Positions 23,062 through 37,893 of a DNA stretch of 64,000 bases are shown here, piece by piece. Both the position numbers and the translations under genes were made by a program. The notes under the pieces were generated by a model. The model was not told the origin of the DNA. It did not search any database and saw only the letters and a list, made by a program, of their open reading frames with translations. Position 1 is the first letter of the stretch. Each line of letters opens with the position of its first letter. The DNA is taken from positions 1 through 64,000 of the forward strand of contig JALDNG010000449.1 in assembly GCA_024349245.1 (NCBI GenBank), written 5' to 3'. The DNA comes from Neodontobutis hainanensis. Lineage: Eukaryota; Chordata; Actinopteri; Gobiiformes; Odontobutidae.

Positions 23062-26000
23062 TAATAGTTTTATGTGTATATGGAAGTGACTCAAATATGT
23101 TCACTTGTCTTTGGAGTTTATGTTTAGTGCGTAAAAGTCAAAAATCTAACCGAAATCTTTCATGGATAAGCCACAAACAACATCGTCACAACCTATCGCC
23201 ATCTCCTAATATATTATTATCGTGATTTTAATTACCAAAAAATCTTATGCCCATCAATGGATAAACTAAATTATATTCTATTATACATAAAAGAAAATTA
23301 TACTTTTAATTAATTCAGCCAGAATGATAAAAATAACTGAAAAAATGTTTATTACAATTTTCACATATAACCAAATTTGTTTTAATCGAGGTTAATTTTA
23401 TGTACTTTGCAATAAAATTATATTTATGCATTTTCTATTTTCTAAAATTAACTAAATTTATGTAAGAATGCAAAATCTTACCTATTATTACATTTTTAAC
23501 CTCGTTAAAATACAAAGTTCAATGATTAATACAAAAATTCTTAAATTTAATGAATTTTACGTCCTTATCTTTTTAACTGTCAAATGCATCGGAACGCTAT
23601 AAACAACAACAACAACAATAAAACACAAGATATGAAAATCAGAAAATCTTAAAATAAACAATTTAAAAGTTTAAAATTATGTTCTTTTAAATGATCGTCT
23701 CACGCGAAATAAAAATGTCTTTCAAATGATAAAACAAAATGCGCAAAATCAAAAATATTTGACTCTCGATTTTGAAAATGGAATCAAAAATACTACCAAA
23801 GATTCATTGATTTTAATATGTCACAAAATGGAAAATTTTAATCTAATTTTTAACTTTATAAAACCTAAAGTAAAAATTCTACATAAAAATGACCACTTAA
23901 TTCATGTCTAGATTTGTTTAAATATCATTAAAAATGGAAGATACTCAAACCAGTTTCTTAGCCCCCATCAAACAAAAATTCCGACATTTAAATTTTATCA
24001 AACTAAATAAATGTCAATTTTAATTTGATAAACTACATGTTGAACAATTCGCAATTATTCCTCATGTAAAGCCATTTAACACGCATTTAAACCTTTAAAA
24101 GCTCGTGAAAACTTTTCAAAATGTTTATAAAAAATCAATAATTGATAAAAAAATCTCATTACAAAATACGGATGATTGAATACACATTCAACCGTGAAAA
24201 TTAATTCAAGTGACATTAATTTATAAAAAAATTTGTGAAAATGTTTAATGTATCCAGTTTCACGGTAAATCCAAAAATTAATGCAATTAAACGTTAAAAT
24301 GGAAAATCGCCTCAAAAATAGATACTAAGTTATAATTTGTGAAATTAACATGTTGTTATTGGAGTTCAACACCCTCAAATATTGGTCAAGTAAATTCCTC
24401 ACCCGATAGTTTAAATAAAAAAGTCGTTTATTATAATCTTAAATATTTTATCAAGCATGCGTCTCAAAAACCGTCACGAGATCCATTATCAATAATAATC
24501 TCTCATATCTCCCATAGCTAATTCTCTAACTTATTATTCAATCTGATTATATGTAAAAACGATGAAATTCAAACCGCTGTATGAAAAATATCTCCTTAAA
24601 TGGATAAAAATGAAAATTGTAAAATTTATTTTTTTTCAATACTCAAACTCTAATTTATCGAATTTATTTTTGAAAAAACAAGATTTATGTTTGTTGTATT
24701 CAAAGACAACTAACTGTACGTAAATTACGAGTTACTTTGCCTAGAAAAATAAAAAAAACATTATAACACTAAAAAGGCAAAAATTAAAAATCTTATTTGC
24801 TATAATGATAAATAATCTTAGAAAATTACTCGATTTTTAAATTATATGAACAGATATTAAAAATAAGAAAGATTAAACTGTCAAGATTTTTTATTATCAG
24901 TCAAAATGTAATTTTTATTTTCTGCAGAATTTAAAAGATAATGGGGAAGCTTAGAAATATATTATTTCATTTCAAAATTATTATATTTCATAAAGTTTGA
25001 TATTCCTATGTTTTTAAAGTTAAACGGAGCCAATTCTCATTATTTTCCTCTCAAAATTGATAAGCTTTAAGAGATCGAATTGAAAAGTAAATGTTTTAAA
25101 AATTTTATATTAAATTAATATTACTTAAATTTAACTGTTTTCAACACGTGCAAGCAAAACCATGATAGAATATCATTATCCAGATTGACTTAAAATTATC
25201 TTAAGAGTCAATAAATATTCGATTTTACTCATTTAAATTGAACAAAAGTAAAAAAAAATGATTTAATTCTGAAGTTATTTAAACGTCTTTTTTGCTTCAT
25301 CACACAATAGTCCACGCCGACCTAATTTCAAATTATTTTGGTCGATATTTCCAAAATATTTATAAATTAATTGATTGAATCTGCTTTAATGTTTGAAGTG
25401 TTTTTTTGAAATTGTATAAATAAAATCGCCCTTTAATTTTTTTCGAAATTAAGCCTATGATTCATGATTTTGCAGTATTATTCAATAGCTTCAAAAATAA
25501 AAGAAATCGACGTTGTTTCGAGTCAGATTTTAAATATAAATAAACTCGAAATGGGAATTTGAGGCAAAAATCACTTCCAATTTTATGATGCGATTAAAAT
25601 GTGCCTCGATCATATTTAGAATATCTATTTATTGCTAAATTTAATATTTTTTTTCATGCATCTCAATCGCATGACACAAATGGCCGATCTGCTCATCCCT
25701 TTAAAATTCTTCAAAAATTACAATAAATTAAATAAACAGAATCTCACAAAATATTGAGCCTCTGAATGATTAAGAACAGGAATTCATAAAAAACGAGTGA
25801 ATTATATTTTCTGCGAAAAGAGTCTCATTGACTTATAAATTTACATCAATGATAAGTTACTAGAAAAAGATACATTTTAACCATTCTTTCTAAAATGATT
25901 CAATTAACATTTTAAAAAAGTTAAAAATTATGAGATAAATGATTGAAATTTTTTTAGGCTGTTCAACTCATTTTAATTTTAAATATGAAGAATAAATTGT

Positions 26001-26770
26001 GTATAACTTTTCATTAACTAGCCATTTTCTCATCATTCACACCAAAATTCACATTTATACCTATCAAAAAGAAAATACTCAACGATTTTAATTGCATAGT
26101 CTATATACGATGACATAAACGTGTAAAAATATTTTCGTTTCATATTTGACTTTAAAAATCAGCGAAAACATGTACTTAGAACAGATAAATAGCTATGGAC
26201 CAATACGTTAAATTCAACAATTTTTAGTGATGGATTAAACAAAAATTATTCATTATATTTTTTGGAAATCAATATTTAACGCTTTATTTTTTAATATTAG
26301 GAGAGTTTTGAATGGTTCACTTCAATTAATGAACTTGTTAACTGTTCAAATTCAAGGAATGCATATTTATTTTTTTATATATATGATATTCTTTAAGTAT
26401 ATACCCAGGCCAAGTGTGCGTAAAAAACAGAATCCAAAATAAGAATATCAGTCTAATTTTTATTTTTATCTTCATTTTGTAAAAAATTATATTTTATATG
26501 TTTAGGCATCTTTTGTAATTGTCTAATTAATTACCTCACCAGCAATTTTTCGAAAAAATTAAATTTTAGTGACTGGTCTATTTTTATGAAAATATACCCT
26601 TTTTATTTTTATGGATGATAAAAATAGAAAGATATACAAGAATTAGGATATTTAATATAACTTGACGATTATTATTGAAAATATCAAATGTTTGCTTTTT
26701 TCTATCATCCAATATATCTCACAATTCGATAAGTATTTTAGAATCGTAGTTTATTTTCTTTACTGCTCAG
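23062..26770. other. AT-rich intergenic stretch
   Basis: No recognisable gene, RNA or repeat. Small open frames such as 23726-23911, 24076-24315 and 24339-24521 have the composition of chance frames in A/T-rich DNA. Confidence 0.5.
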
Positions 26771-26881
26771 TTATTTGAAAGAGATGTCATCATAAAATTC
26801 AGTTATTAAGGTGGGGTGTTTTAAGTCGTGAATGAATAAGGCCACTGGAGTCACATCAGTTTTAACCACTCCTGTCAGATA
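26771..26881 (-). other. Isolated coding-like fragment
   Basis: A 37-codon open stretch on the minus strand, less AT-rich than its surroundings, reading LTGVVKTDVTPVALFIHD and ending in TAA at 26771-26773. No flanking exon could be joined, and the family is unknown. It could be a remnant of a gene or transposon, or chance. Confidence 0.2.
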
Positions 26882-29800
26882 TTATACGGTATTGCGTCCT
26901 TAAGATCATAAATTTACAATTTTGAATATTATTGAAAAGCATGCGCATTATAGATTGTTATTATAATCCATATAATTCGATATATTGGAAGTAAAATAAA
27001 CAATTCAAAACGCGTATTTTTATTCAGTAACATATTTCGAAAATTAATTCGGATAGTTTATATTTCACAAGTTAAATTTTTTAAAAGCTTAATGATATCC
27101 AGTATTGTCTATTTTATGATCATAAAATGTTTACATTTTAATATTAAAGGGAAAAAAAATCTAACAGATCTTGTCAAATATCAAAAATTTTAGTGTTTAA
27201 CATGAGAATATAACTCTTCTCACTTTACTTAAATCCCAGAAACGTAGAGGATTGCTTTTAAGTTGATAATTTTAAATTGTGAAAAATTGTATCTAACCAC
27301 AGCCCACGAACCATTTATTGTATTTATACTTCGAAAAGCGAGATTAATTCAATTTAGTTCACAAATAGATTATTATAAACTATCTTATGTCAAATTGAGA
27401 TATTTTTGAAAATATAAAAAATTAAATATGTTCGTATGAAAATATAATAGAAATGTATTCCAATCACATATTTAATTATGCTACCTTTTACACTAAAATG
27501 AATTTTTTTCGAACTGTGAACATTCAACAATCAATTTGGTATTCCTTGTAAATAAAAAAATATATTTAAGATTTTAAAATTTAAAATAGAGTCAATAAAG
27601 TTAAGTTTTTAAACACCGTAAAATATAATATTTCGAGAATCTGACAGAAGTTGGAGAACAAGAGATTTAACTCCGAAAGGTTTATCAAAACATTTCTTAT
27701 CATGATAAAATAATTGAGAAAAATTTAAATTTCATATGATTTTGATTAAGAAATTTAATTTGATCAAATTTTATTAAAGTCTAGTATTTCTTTCCTTTTC
27801 TCATGTGAGAGTAAAAATATCACCCCTTTCGATTGAGATATACCAGCCATAACAAGTTTAACTCATACAATATTCATATTTAACCAAAATCTACAGAAAT
27901 TCGGTTTGATATCGTCTGTAAAATTTCATTCATTTTTGTAATGAAGATACGGAGAATAAATTATAAAATGTTAAATCAACATTATATATCTGAAAAATTG
28001 TGTTTTTTTCTTCCACGCATTGAATTTATTTCTATATTTCAAAACAAATATATTTTTTAATTATCTAAGAGAAAACTTCATTGAAACAAGCACCATTTTA
28101 TTTTAATTTGAGATTATGTTTATGAACTATCTTTAAAGGTATGATTTTAAAGTTAATAAATTCATATTTTGATTCAAAAAAGATGATCTCTAATGTTTTT
28201 CTGGTACTTGAACTCGATATTTAATATGCTCAAATTATCCCTTCTTTATATATATCAAAAGGATTTTTAGAACTTCGGAACTTATCAACAGTTCACAGAT
28301 TTTTGAATGAACACAAAAAATATGAAATTTCAAAAGACCTAATTTTTATCATATTTTTACCAATATTTAGATATACTCTGAGCTATCCAGCTCATCTAAA
28401 GTAAAATATTGTTTGACCCAGAATTCACAAAAAGATAAAAATGACTTAAAAAAACTCATAATTGGGAATAAATCAAACAAAAAAAGTAAAAGCATTCATT
28501 TTTTGAATTACAAAATAACTTTATTTTAAAATGATAAATTTCAACTTTTTAAAGATATTTATAAACATTTTCAGTTTTATTCCTATAAGAATTATATTTA
28601 AGAATATTTTAAAATTTGTGTTGAAAAATAAAAATAATTTATTTATTTTCACCGAATGCGTTTTCACTAATTCCATAATGGATGAATACATGTTCACCCT
28701 TGTTACATAAAGGTACATTTCAATCCTTATTTTGTTTCTTAACTCTTAGGATATTTCATAAAAATTTATCATAAAATGTCAACGATTAAGGTGATCTTTC
28801 AACGTTGGCTGTGGATATAATTTTCGAATACGATTCACATTCACGTTTAAGAAGTAAATTTTCTTCCAATTTAAATAAAAGGAAATTTTATCTTGAAAAG
28901 AGCCAATAAATTAAAGAAAATCACAAATAAAATATGTAGAATGAATTTATAGTACTCTTATTAATCATATATTGGATTTTTTTATTTTCCAAATATACTC
29001 AGATTTACAAGATAATACCTTATCATTTTGATGTACGTATCATATACCAACAGGAAAGCATACCTAGAATGCTAAAATGATAAAAATATAATGTAATATA
29101 AATAAAAACGACTTAATATGACAGTTAAACTATAAACCAAGGATATACATTTTTTAGACTTAAAAAAATTTAAAATGCTCGAACTAAAAAATGAAAAATA
29201 CAAAAATTAACGCTGTTTGCCATGCCAATGAAATCGAGAAAAATTTATCTCAAAATATTGAATTAGCTACATATTTTTTCAAAATATTTAAAAACTAGAA
29301 TAAATTTGATTTTATTTCGTGGATTTTAAAAATCATTCAAGAAACATCTCCTTTAAAAAACAATGTGCTCGCTGAATTTTAACATTTAGGTTAATTTTAG
29401 AAATTAATAAACAACTTTCTGATTGTTATATTCAAAATCATTTGTAAAATTAAATAACTGCTGAATCAGTTTTTAAAATATCCACCAATATCTGTTTATA
29501 GAAAGTGATTAGATAAGGAATTTTTATCTGGTTTGCTGTTTATTCATCAAATTTGGAGAATATTATTGATTCAACTAAAATGATAATTTTTATAAGACAG
29601 ATAAATTTATGGAACTATTTTGATTTTCTGAAATTAAATTTATCAATAACACAAAAATCGAGTGCCATCAGATTATTTTTTTGATATAAGACACGGTAAA
29701 ATTTTTTACAATCATAAAAATTTGTGACCAATAGAATTCCAAAAATATATTTCAAAATCTCAAAAATTATCGATAAGTTTCAACCATTTTTGTTAAATTT

Positions 29801-29944
29801 TATGATTTATTTAGTAACTAAATTTTCGGAAAAAATAAAATATGAAAATTTTGACAACAATTTTCAGCCAGTTGTTTATTGACAGAAGAATTGGAAAAAT
29901 CAAACAAAATTTTAAAATATTTCTATTTTTTTAATCTATACGTT
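26882..29944. other. AT-rich intergenic stretch
   Basis: Nothing recognisable on either strand. It ends at the possible transmembrane exon of the integrin-like gene. Confidence 0.5.
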
Positions 29945-30060
29945 TCATATGAATTGTTGCGATTTGATGCGAATTTTAGGTTTTGGAACCGATTGACGAA
30001 TAATGAAAATTAGAATGATTATAAGGGGAATAAGAATCAAAATTATCAAAAGAGCAATTT
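29945..30060 (-). other. Possible transmembrane exon of copy 1
   Basis: After a 23-base GT-AG intron (30061-30083), the minus strand encodes IALLIILILIPLIIILIFII, then a basic tail (RQSVPKPKIRIKS) and TGA at 29947-29945. This is a perfect membrane segment with stop-transfer residues. Removing the intron, however, joins T to AA and makes TAA exactly at the junction, so the segment would not be translated. The degraded copy at 47045 has the same intron position and a similar hydrophobic segment, which shows the exon is ancestral. A one-base error or an unseen splice choice could restore it. Confidence 0.5.
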
Positions 30061-30075
30061 CTGAGATTATTTTAA

Positions 30076-31895
30076 TTATTCACATATTTTGTTCATTATC
30101 GAGCCATCAGATGATGATAACGATGACAATAAATCCTCATGAATTTGTTCATTAATGTCGGAATCCCTGGTTTTGAGTATTTTTGACACATGAAGTAAAA
30201 ATGGAATAACGTGTAAACCATTTCTGACAACTTTAGAGTATATTAATGTTTCACTTATAGATATATCAACGATAACTCTGGTTCCTCCAATTCTAATGAC
30301 TAGCACATCATTCTAAATTTATAAATAGCAAAATATCATCGATATTTTAATATTTTCATCAAAAGTTTGAAGAATTAAAATTGACTCTGTTAGTGTGTCT
30401 TAAAATTGAAAACTACTTACAGGAAAATAGTCAAATAAAAGAACCGAATCCCTTTCATGAACAGGAATAGATTTAAAAATGCACAAAGATTTATCTGGCT
30501 TCATGATACAGTGTTCATAATTTGTTGTCATTGGTGATATTTTGAAACGAAGCTCCATTTTATAATTTTCTGAACCAGAGGTATTTGAAAGGAACTGTTG
30601 TGGGCTGGATTCTGGTTTAACAAAAGCGCATAGTCCAGAGTTACATGTCATTTCAACAGTTGAATATCTCTTCGGGTAAACAGATAAGTAACCGATCAAA
30701 CATGTTTTGGCAATGATGAAATTATTTGATTCTAAAAAAAGAATGTTTCCATAGAAATGTGAAAATATCCGTAATGTGTACTTTTACATTAAACTTTATT
30801 ACCTGTGTTTGGTTATATTTTCTGAGAGGAAAAATTACCCGATGCACTATTTGATGAGTTGAGATAATTTGAGTTTTGACGTGTCCACATTCGCAAAATT
30901 CATCTTCGTTTGAAACATCAGCACAAATATCAACTGTTAGAATATCACTATCAATAGTTCGCTCAGACTCAGAGGCAAATAAAATGACCAGGTTAAAGTA
31001 AATTTGTTGAACCTTTTATTTACGGTTTTTTTTACATTTTGATAGCTCCTGATTTCCGCGATTGCGTGTATATTTTGAGATGACGGCGCACTCAAGGTAG
31101 TAATACCTGTTGATGGAATAGGAGTAAAACGACCACTTCCAATTTTGACTTTTGTTTCCTTATATATTATGTTGACATTACTGAGCTGTCAATAAGCGGA
31201 ATTATGAATATCAAATGGGGAATAAAATGTGAAAATATTACATCTGATATGGTCAATTGAAATTCGTATTCTGAGTGCTTGAAACTAACCTGTTCTTCAA
31301 ATTTATTTTCCCGCAATTTTCTCATCGATAACTTTATGAATTCTACAGGAATTTTATTCTTGATAATTCTTAAATAGTACCATGTCATTCAGAAATTTCA
31401 TAAGTATGTTTTCATATTCGAATCCAGCTAAAATAACTAATGAACTCGTACTTTTATACATGAAAAAAAGCGTTACGTATTTACATTTCAAAAGTTGAAA
31501 TCGAAGTGGTGTCAATGATACAGACAACTCTTTAGCCTCTGTGATCTCGTTTCCATATTTGATAATAACTTTCAGCTTTGATATAATCTATGACCAAAAA
31601 AAGCGATACACTAGCATCTATATTCAACTTAAAAATGTTTCTTTTGGGTTCTCTATCATGAAAAACCGTTGTAAACATATCTTCATTTATCTCTGAAACC
31701 TCAAATGATGTAGAAACAAGACGCTCTGTATCTCCTTGGTATGCGCCGACTTCTAGATTGATTTGTTTCACATTTCCTTTCGAAAAATCAAATCGAGTGA
31801 GTAAAATATAAATATCACTAAATTTATGAACATTTTGACCTCGTAATACTTTTGAAAAAAAATAAAATGATGGTAATCAATGAATTTATCTTCAT
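30076..31895 (-). CDS. Secreted or type I membrane protein resembling integrin alpha leg (copy 1)
   Basis: Eight exons join without a break: 31895-31840, 31817-31610, 31587-31381, 31358-31182, 31158-31036, 31012-30803, 30780-30421 and 30312-30076, giving 525 residues. Introns are 22, 22, 22, 23, 23, 22 and 108 bases. The N-terminus looks like a signal peptide (MKINSLITIILFFFKSITS). After it comes LEVGAYQGDTERLVST, which resembles the end of an integrin alpha beta-propeller (VGA-Y/F-x-x-D...L.R.R). The rest is beta-rich with sparse cysteines (CADV, CECGH, MTCNSGLC, EHC, LCIF), as in the thigh and calf domains. No full propeller is present, so the integrin assignment is only a hypothesis. TAA ends the frame at 30076. 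A transmembrane-encoding exon follows (see next entry) but does not join in frame. Two degraded relatives lie at 47045-48860 and about 52440-53000. The family is otherwise unrecognised. Confidence 0.75.
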
Positions 31896-34800
31896 TATTT
31901 TAAATTTACGAGCATAAATGAAAAACATTGTTAAATAACAAGCCTAACACGCCATAAAAATCAACCTTATACTACACCATGAAATTATTTAAATAAAAAG
32001 AAAGAGTTAAGTCATATGTTAATTAAATGAATAAATGTATTTTTTGAGTGTTCAAATTTAAGCTAATATTTATTTATTCGAAATAAAATTAAATACGTTC
32101 GATTTAATTTAATTAAAAAGGTAAAATCGCTCACAATTAATAAAATACATTGAAATTAATTTATCGTCAAAGATATTTTTTAAGATACAAGTTATCAAGT
32201 TGTTTATCCACTTTTACCTAATTATGATAATTGCTGAGACAAGAATATAACATTTAAATTTAAAACTGAAACATTCAAAAAAGATCATAATTATGTGTTT
32301 TGATTTTCATTTCGTTTAACAACACTTTCTATCATGAATTATAATGGTGAAGTCAGATAACTAACTTTAGGGCGTATAAAATTTAGATATTTGATGTTTT
32401 TGCAATTGTTTTAAAAATTTTTGAATGATTTTTATCTTATTCGAGTTAGGAATAGCTTAAGAGTTTCCAAAATGTTGTGACAAGTCATAAAATAATACTC
32501 ATTCAAAAGTAGTTGTGAAATAAACTTCTCGTAATCAGAATTATTCTTTGATCTATAAGGTCATTAAAATAATCATCATGAATTTTTTGCTATAAAATTT
32601 TGAAATTAATCTTAGAATCAGTTAATTATTGTAAATTCAAAATTTAAAAATCTATATTTTAGCATATTACCCGAGTTCATCATCAAGATACAAAATATAA
32701 AGGACTCAGGAATAAAAATATTAAACTGACTATTATTGATGAATCTTTATATTTTTAACATAACTGAATGAGATAAGTCATCCCAATACATAATATCTGC
32801 TGGCTTGTATCATCATTTTTTGTAAGTGATCAAAAGCATCAAATTTAATATTTTAATTTTTAACTTATTTTTACAAAAAAAGATTATTATCTACCAAGTT
32901 TCGAAATTATTTTCTAAGATAAGAACAAATGTCATGAAATAAATTATTGAAATTTTTTTTATTTTATTCAATATCTATTTTGAAATCATTTGATAATGTT
33001 TCAGATTGGTCTCATTTTCTTCAACCACTTGCATGTATCCTAAATTAAATATCTTGAAATAAAAATAGAGATGATGTATATTTAAATTATGGTTTTTGAT
33101 AAATTCATCAATCAAATAATCATACACTTGTTTTTACTTTGCTTAAGAAAATACTTGGACTTTCAAGAAGTAAAATCAAAGAACCATAAATCTTCTTGAT
33201 TTACCAAAAAAGATTCCTTTAGCAATCAGATATCATTTTCGAAGAGAAAACAAGGCTAAACTTCAAAATATATACCCATAATTTTCAATAGCTTATCAAG
33301 AGTTTATTCCAGCAATAATTTTATTTTCAGAAACAATTAGAAAATCTCAAGGTATTGTGAAGCAAAATTTAACGATATTTTTGTTTAACTAAAATTCATT
33401 AATGATTTTAGCGAAATTAAAATGAATCAATGTCAATAAATTTAAAATTATAGGGCGAGAGACGAGGTACATTAAAATTTTCACAAACATCATAACTGAT
33501 TAGCAGATGAACAATACAAAATGTTAAAAATCTATTGAAATATATGTTTTTTAAACAATTTATGAGTTTCTTAACCAAAAAGGCTTTATAAGCTAAAATG
33601 AAACAAATTTAATACATATAACCTAAAGAAAGGGAACGTGGACATCAGAAATAAAAATATCTTTTTGAATATTCTAACGTGTATAAATTTGTCTTCTTTA
33701 AAATATGAAAACATGATAGGACTGAAATTGCTAAATTTGAAATATTTGATGACAGTCTCCTGTTCACTAAGTGATAGGTTCCCTTTCTTCATTGAGGGAT
33801 ACCGTCAGATTAAACCCTCTTAAACAAGACGGATATTATGTACATATTTAAGAGAAGATGTTTTGCGAATGTTAATTTGTCAAGAGCAATTATTAAGGAG
33901 GTTGCATTTTCGACAAGTAAATGGGTAAAATAGAGGATTTCAGATAAACTAATCAGTGTTGTTTTGTATCATTAAGTTTTATAGACAGATTTCCATTCTC
34001 AGATATTTTATGACAACGTATGATTAGGTTGTATCGTTAGACCTGAATGCTCTAGAGTTTAAAATATTTAAATACCCAAGGATAACACATATTTTTCACT
34101 TTAAAATTTTTGCCGAATTTTTATAAAGATAAACCCCATAAGTAACACAAATTCAATAGTCTTAGTGTTGAAAAATTAGGGTATAGGGAGAAGGAATATA
34201 ATTATATACAGTCTAGAAGATCAAATTTATTTTTAGAAAATTATACTTACGATAAGATTGCACAAAATATTTACTTCGACAGATTCATATATCTTATCAT
34301 ATAAATTGATATATACACCTAGTGATTGACAAATAAGATGAGTTATTGTCAAAATTTTTAATTTTCAAATGCTATCAAGTCTAAAGATTCAATAAAACTG
34401 GAATATTATCAATGTTCCAAAAATACCTTGTCATAATAAAATTCAATTCAGAAAATTGAGCTCAGAAACAAAATTTATTCATTGAATAAATCATATATTT
34501 AATTTAATGCTTCAAAATTAAAAAATTATCTACAATCAATGGGCATATTTGAAAATCTGATAAGTTTAATAAGAAACATTCAATGTTGAAGACGAATAGA
34601 ATCAGAGTATCAAGCTATACAATTATCCTGATATTAGTCATAATTTAAAATTCTCAACAGAGAAAAACATTATCTTTAGATAAGTTTTTAATTTTGACAT
34701 ATTAACTTTTTTCAATTAAAATTGAACTATTTTAGAAACTATAACTCCATATCAATAACTTGAAACGTAAAATATTAAGTCGTATCGAATCTGGAAAATT

Positions 34801-37800
34801 TTGATAAACCCTAGAAAACAAAACATCAATTTATTTTAATTATTGATGAAAGTTATGATATTATAAATCAACAACGATTTACAAAATTAAGAGTTATGAA
34901 ACTTAACATCTTTATTTTAGATGTACTATCAAATTACGACAACTTGAAAGAAAATTAAAAATTTAGACATAATAAATTCTTGGAACGAGTGCTAACCCAT
35001 GAGAAAAAAAACAACAAAAATTCCGTATATTTAAGCTTGTTGCATTTTATGAAGATATTAATTTATTAGGTATATATCCATTATTCTTTTTTTCAAACTT
35101 TATGATTTATGTGAGATTATTTTGACGGGTTAAATTATTAAAATTACCAAAATCCATATTTTTTGAACAGTAAACATTATTTAAATTCATTCTATTTGAA
35201 GTCTGATAGAAAATGGAAATATCCTAACATTATTCTTTCTAACAGGACTCGCGTGTTCAGATACACCCAAGAAAATACGTCTTCTTCCATTTAAAATTTC
35301 TATAACAATATTTATTTGAATAGATAGAAATAAAAAATTCCTTCAAACGAATACATAAAAAGAGAGAAAAAATAATTAAAAGCGATATTTAAATATCAAG
35401 ATATATATTAAGTCATCAAGTGTCAAATCCTTTTCGTTAACAGGAGTAGGTTAAATAACTCACCGTGATTTTATTCCTTTTAGTTCAAAATTTTATAAAT
35501 TAAAGGAAAACAGGGATCTTATAAAACAAATTTAAACTGTTAGGCTGTCTACTTTCAAGATGTTTAGATTTAATTGTTTATAAACTGCATTAGTTTGTTA
35601 ATAAGCGTATATTCAGAGAATCCCCAAAGTTTGCACGTTTGGATACAAGAGAAATGACGTCTTTACGTACTTTCTAGAAACTATAGATAATCTTTATCTT
35701 TGCAAAAACTGTATTAAATTTCAATAAATTAATCCTACAATGAACATTCTGTTACTATACATCAATACATATTTCATAATGTGATTAATAATAAGTAAAT
35801 CTATCTGATTGATCGTTCGAACAATCTGATTATAGAGTTTTTGATAAATCTAAATTTACACACATGGAAACAACAAGAAAATCATTCATAATTTTCGTAT
35901 AACTATAGGAAACGTCTCAAAAATAATATATAATGTTTTATAATCATGTTTTTGTTATATAAATGTTTAGGTCTTTTATTATGTGCATTGATTCGAAATA
36001 TCAATATTTAATGTCTTTCCACAACTTAAGCTAACTTCCTCCATATATTTTAGACATGAAAATAATACAATCTTATCTTTACTTCAAAACTAAATAAGAT
36101 TTTTTTACAAATGTTCAAAAATTTAAATCTCTGACATAATAGAATTTTTAAATTTCTTAATATAAATCTGAATTATTGATTTCATTACCAAACTTTGAAT
36201 TATTAAAAAAAGCACTTATTAATTATGTTAATGATGAATCTTTGAAAAAGAATTCTGATTGATTCTAATTGCTAATTATTCCTTTATTATTTTTAAATGT
36301 AACACTGTAATCCTATAAATAGTTATGGATTTATCGCATCTGTATTTTGTTGTCAAATTACTTGTAGATATAATTGTAAGGTTCACAAACACACTATTTT
36401 TTAATCTGAGTATTTTTATGAGAAGTGTAAAGAAACAATATTTTAGCTTCTTAATTTCAATTCAGCTGTGAATCTTTGATTTCACACAATTTTTAATGTA
36501 AAAATATCATAAACACGGTTTATCCTTCAATACATTTGCAATATTTGTGCTTCTTTTATTGTCATAGATAATTCTTCAAATTTGCATCTTCTGTTATTTT
36601 TTAAAATTCGATTGAAGATGATACAAGAGAAACCATATCATGTTAATATGTATCAAATGGCAAAAAATTTTTTACTGGTGAAGCAATATTATGTCAAATA
36701 AAAATTCCCTAATATGAGTACAATTATAACCTCTCGTTTATGTACAAAATAAACAAAAACAATTTGGTAATTCTCAGTGTCATAATTTCATAATTATGAT
36801 TCAATCTTACAATGGATCTAAAACTCCTAAAATATTAAATAATGTAACTCAAATGTCAATATTCAATTTTATATTAAAAAATGAATATTTATTTAAAAAC
36901 TTCTTTCCTTTTTAAGCCTATATACAACATTAAAAATCAACTGACATATTTTTGTTTAAAAATTTAGTTTTAAGAAACATTATTTTATTCTTATAGATCT
37001 ATGGGTAAATTTATTTTTTATAAATCCATTTAACAATTAATACTGTTTGGTTAAGGTAATTTATTACTTTAGATTTCACAAATATTTTTCCCTAGTTTTT
37101 CAAAATTCTCAGCTAATTTATTATATTTTAAAGCTAATACCATAGTGACATTTTTCAAAGTGAAAAAATTGTTGATAAAATTCTCTGATTAGGAAACTTT
37201 CTAATAAGTAAGATCTAAAAATCAACATGAATAGATCTGCAAAATTGTTTTTTCTACGATTCACCTCTTTTGAACTAAACTTGAAAAATCCTAAAGATGA
37301 CCTATTTTCTCCTCAATATAATTAAAGGGCGTGTTTATCAAAAAATAAGGTGAATAATAACTTTAGGGACATGACATAATCAATAAATCTTGAATCTTTT
37401 TTTCGATCTTAAGTATGATTAAAATTTTTTTGATAGGTCTATTCGCTAATGAATTCTATAAATTACCAACCGATTTTATCTCGTATCCAAAAGCGAAATA
37501 TTCAAAAATTAAATAACTCGATTAAATAAAAACATCAGCCTAACCCATCAAAAGATAAACCTCACATCAACATTTGACTTTGCTCCTAAAACAATAAAAA
37601 ATAAGAAAATTTTCTGATAAAATACTTTAAAAATAAATAAAAAGTTTAAAATTCTTTGAATTAAGATCAGGTGAAAAATGAATGAACTTTTCTATTTAAT
37701 GCAGATCTTAAATTTTTCAGGTCAACAAAACTTCTTAAATATACAAAAGAAACCATTACGCGTGTGAACATTCAAATAAGAGTCCTCTTTTTTTTACCAC

Positions 37801-37890
37801 GAAGTCTTAATACTTTGTATTCTGGCCTGTTTGGCTGCCCACAAAATAATGTTAAGTATGAAGGAAAAATGCACGAATTAAAATTGATCC
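31896..37890. other. AT-rich intergenic stretch
   Basis: About 6 kb without a recognised gene. A slightly less AT-rich patch near 33620-33900 has overlapping small open frames on both strands but no motif. Confidence 0.45.
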
Positions 37891-37893
37891 AAA

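Noticed and set aside
31407..31430. A 24-base GT-AG candidate intron inside exon 3 of the integrin-like gene.
   Set aside because: The frame is open with or without it, and it has no in-frame stop, unlike all other 3n introns; treated as coding.
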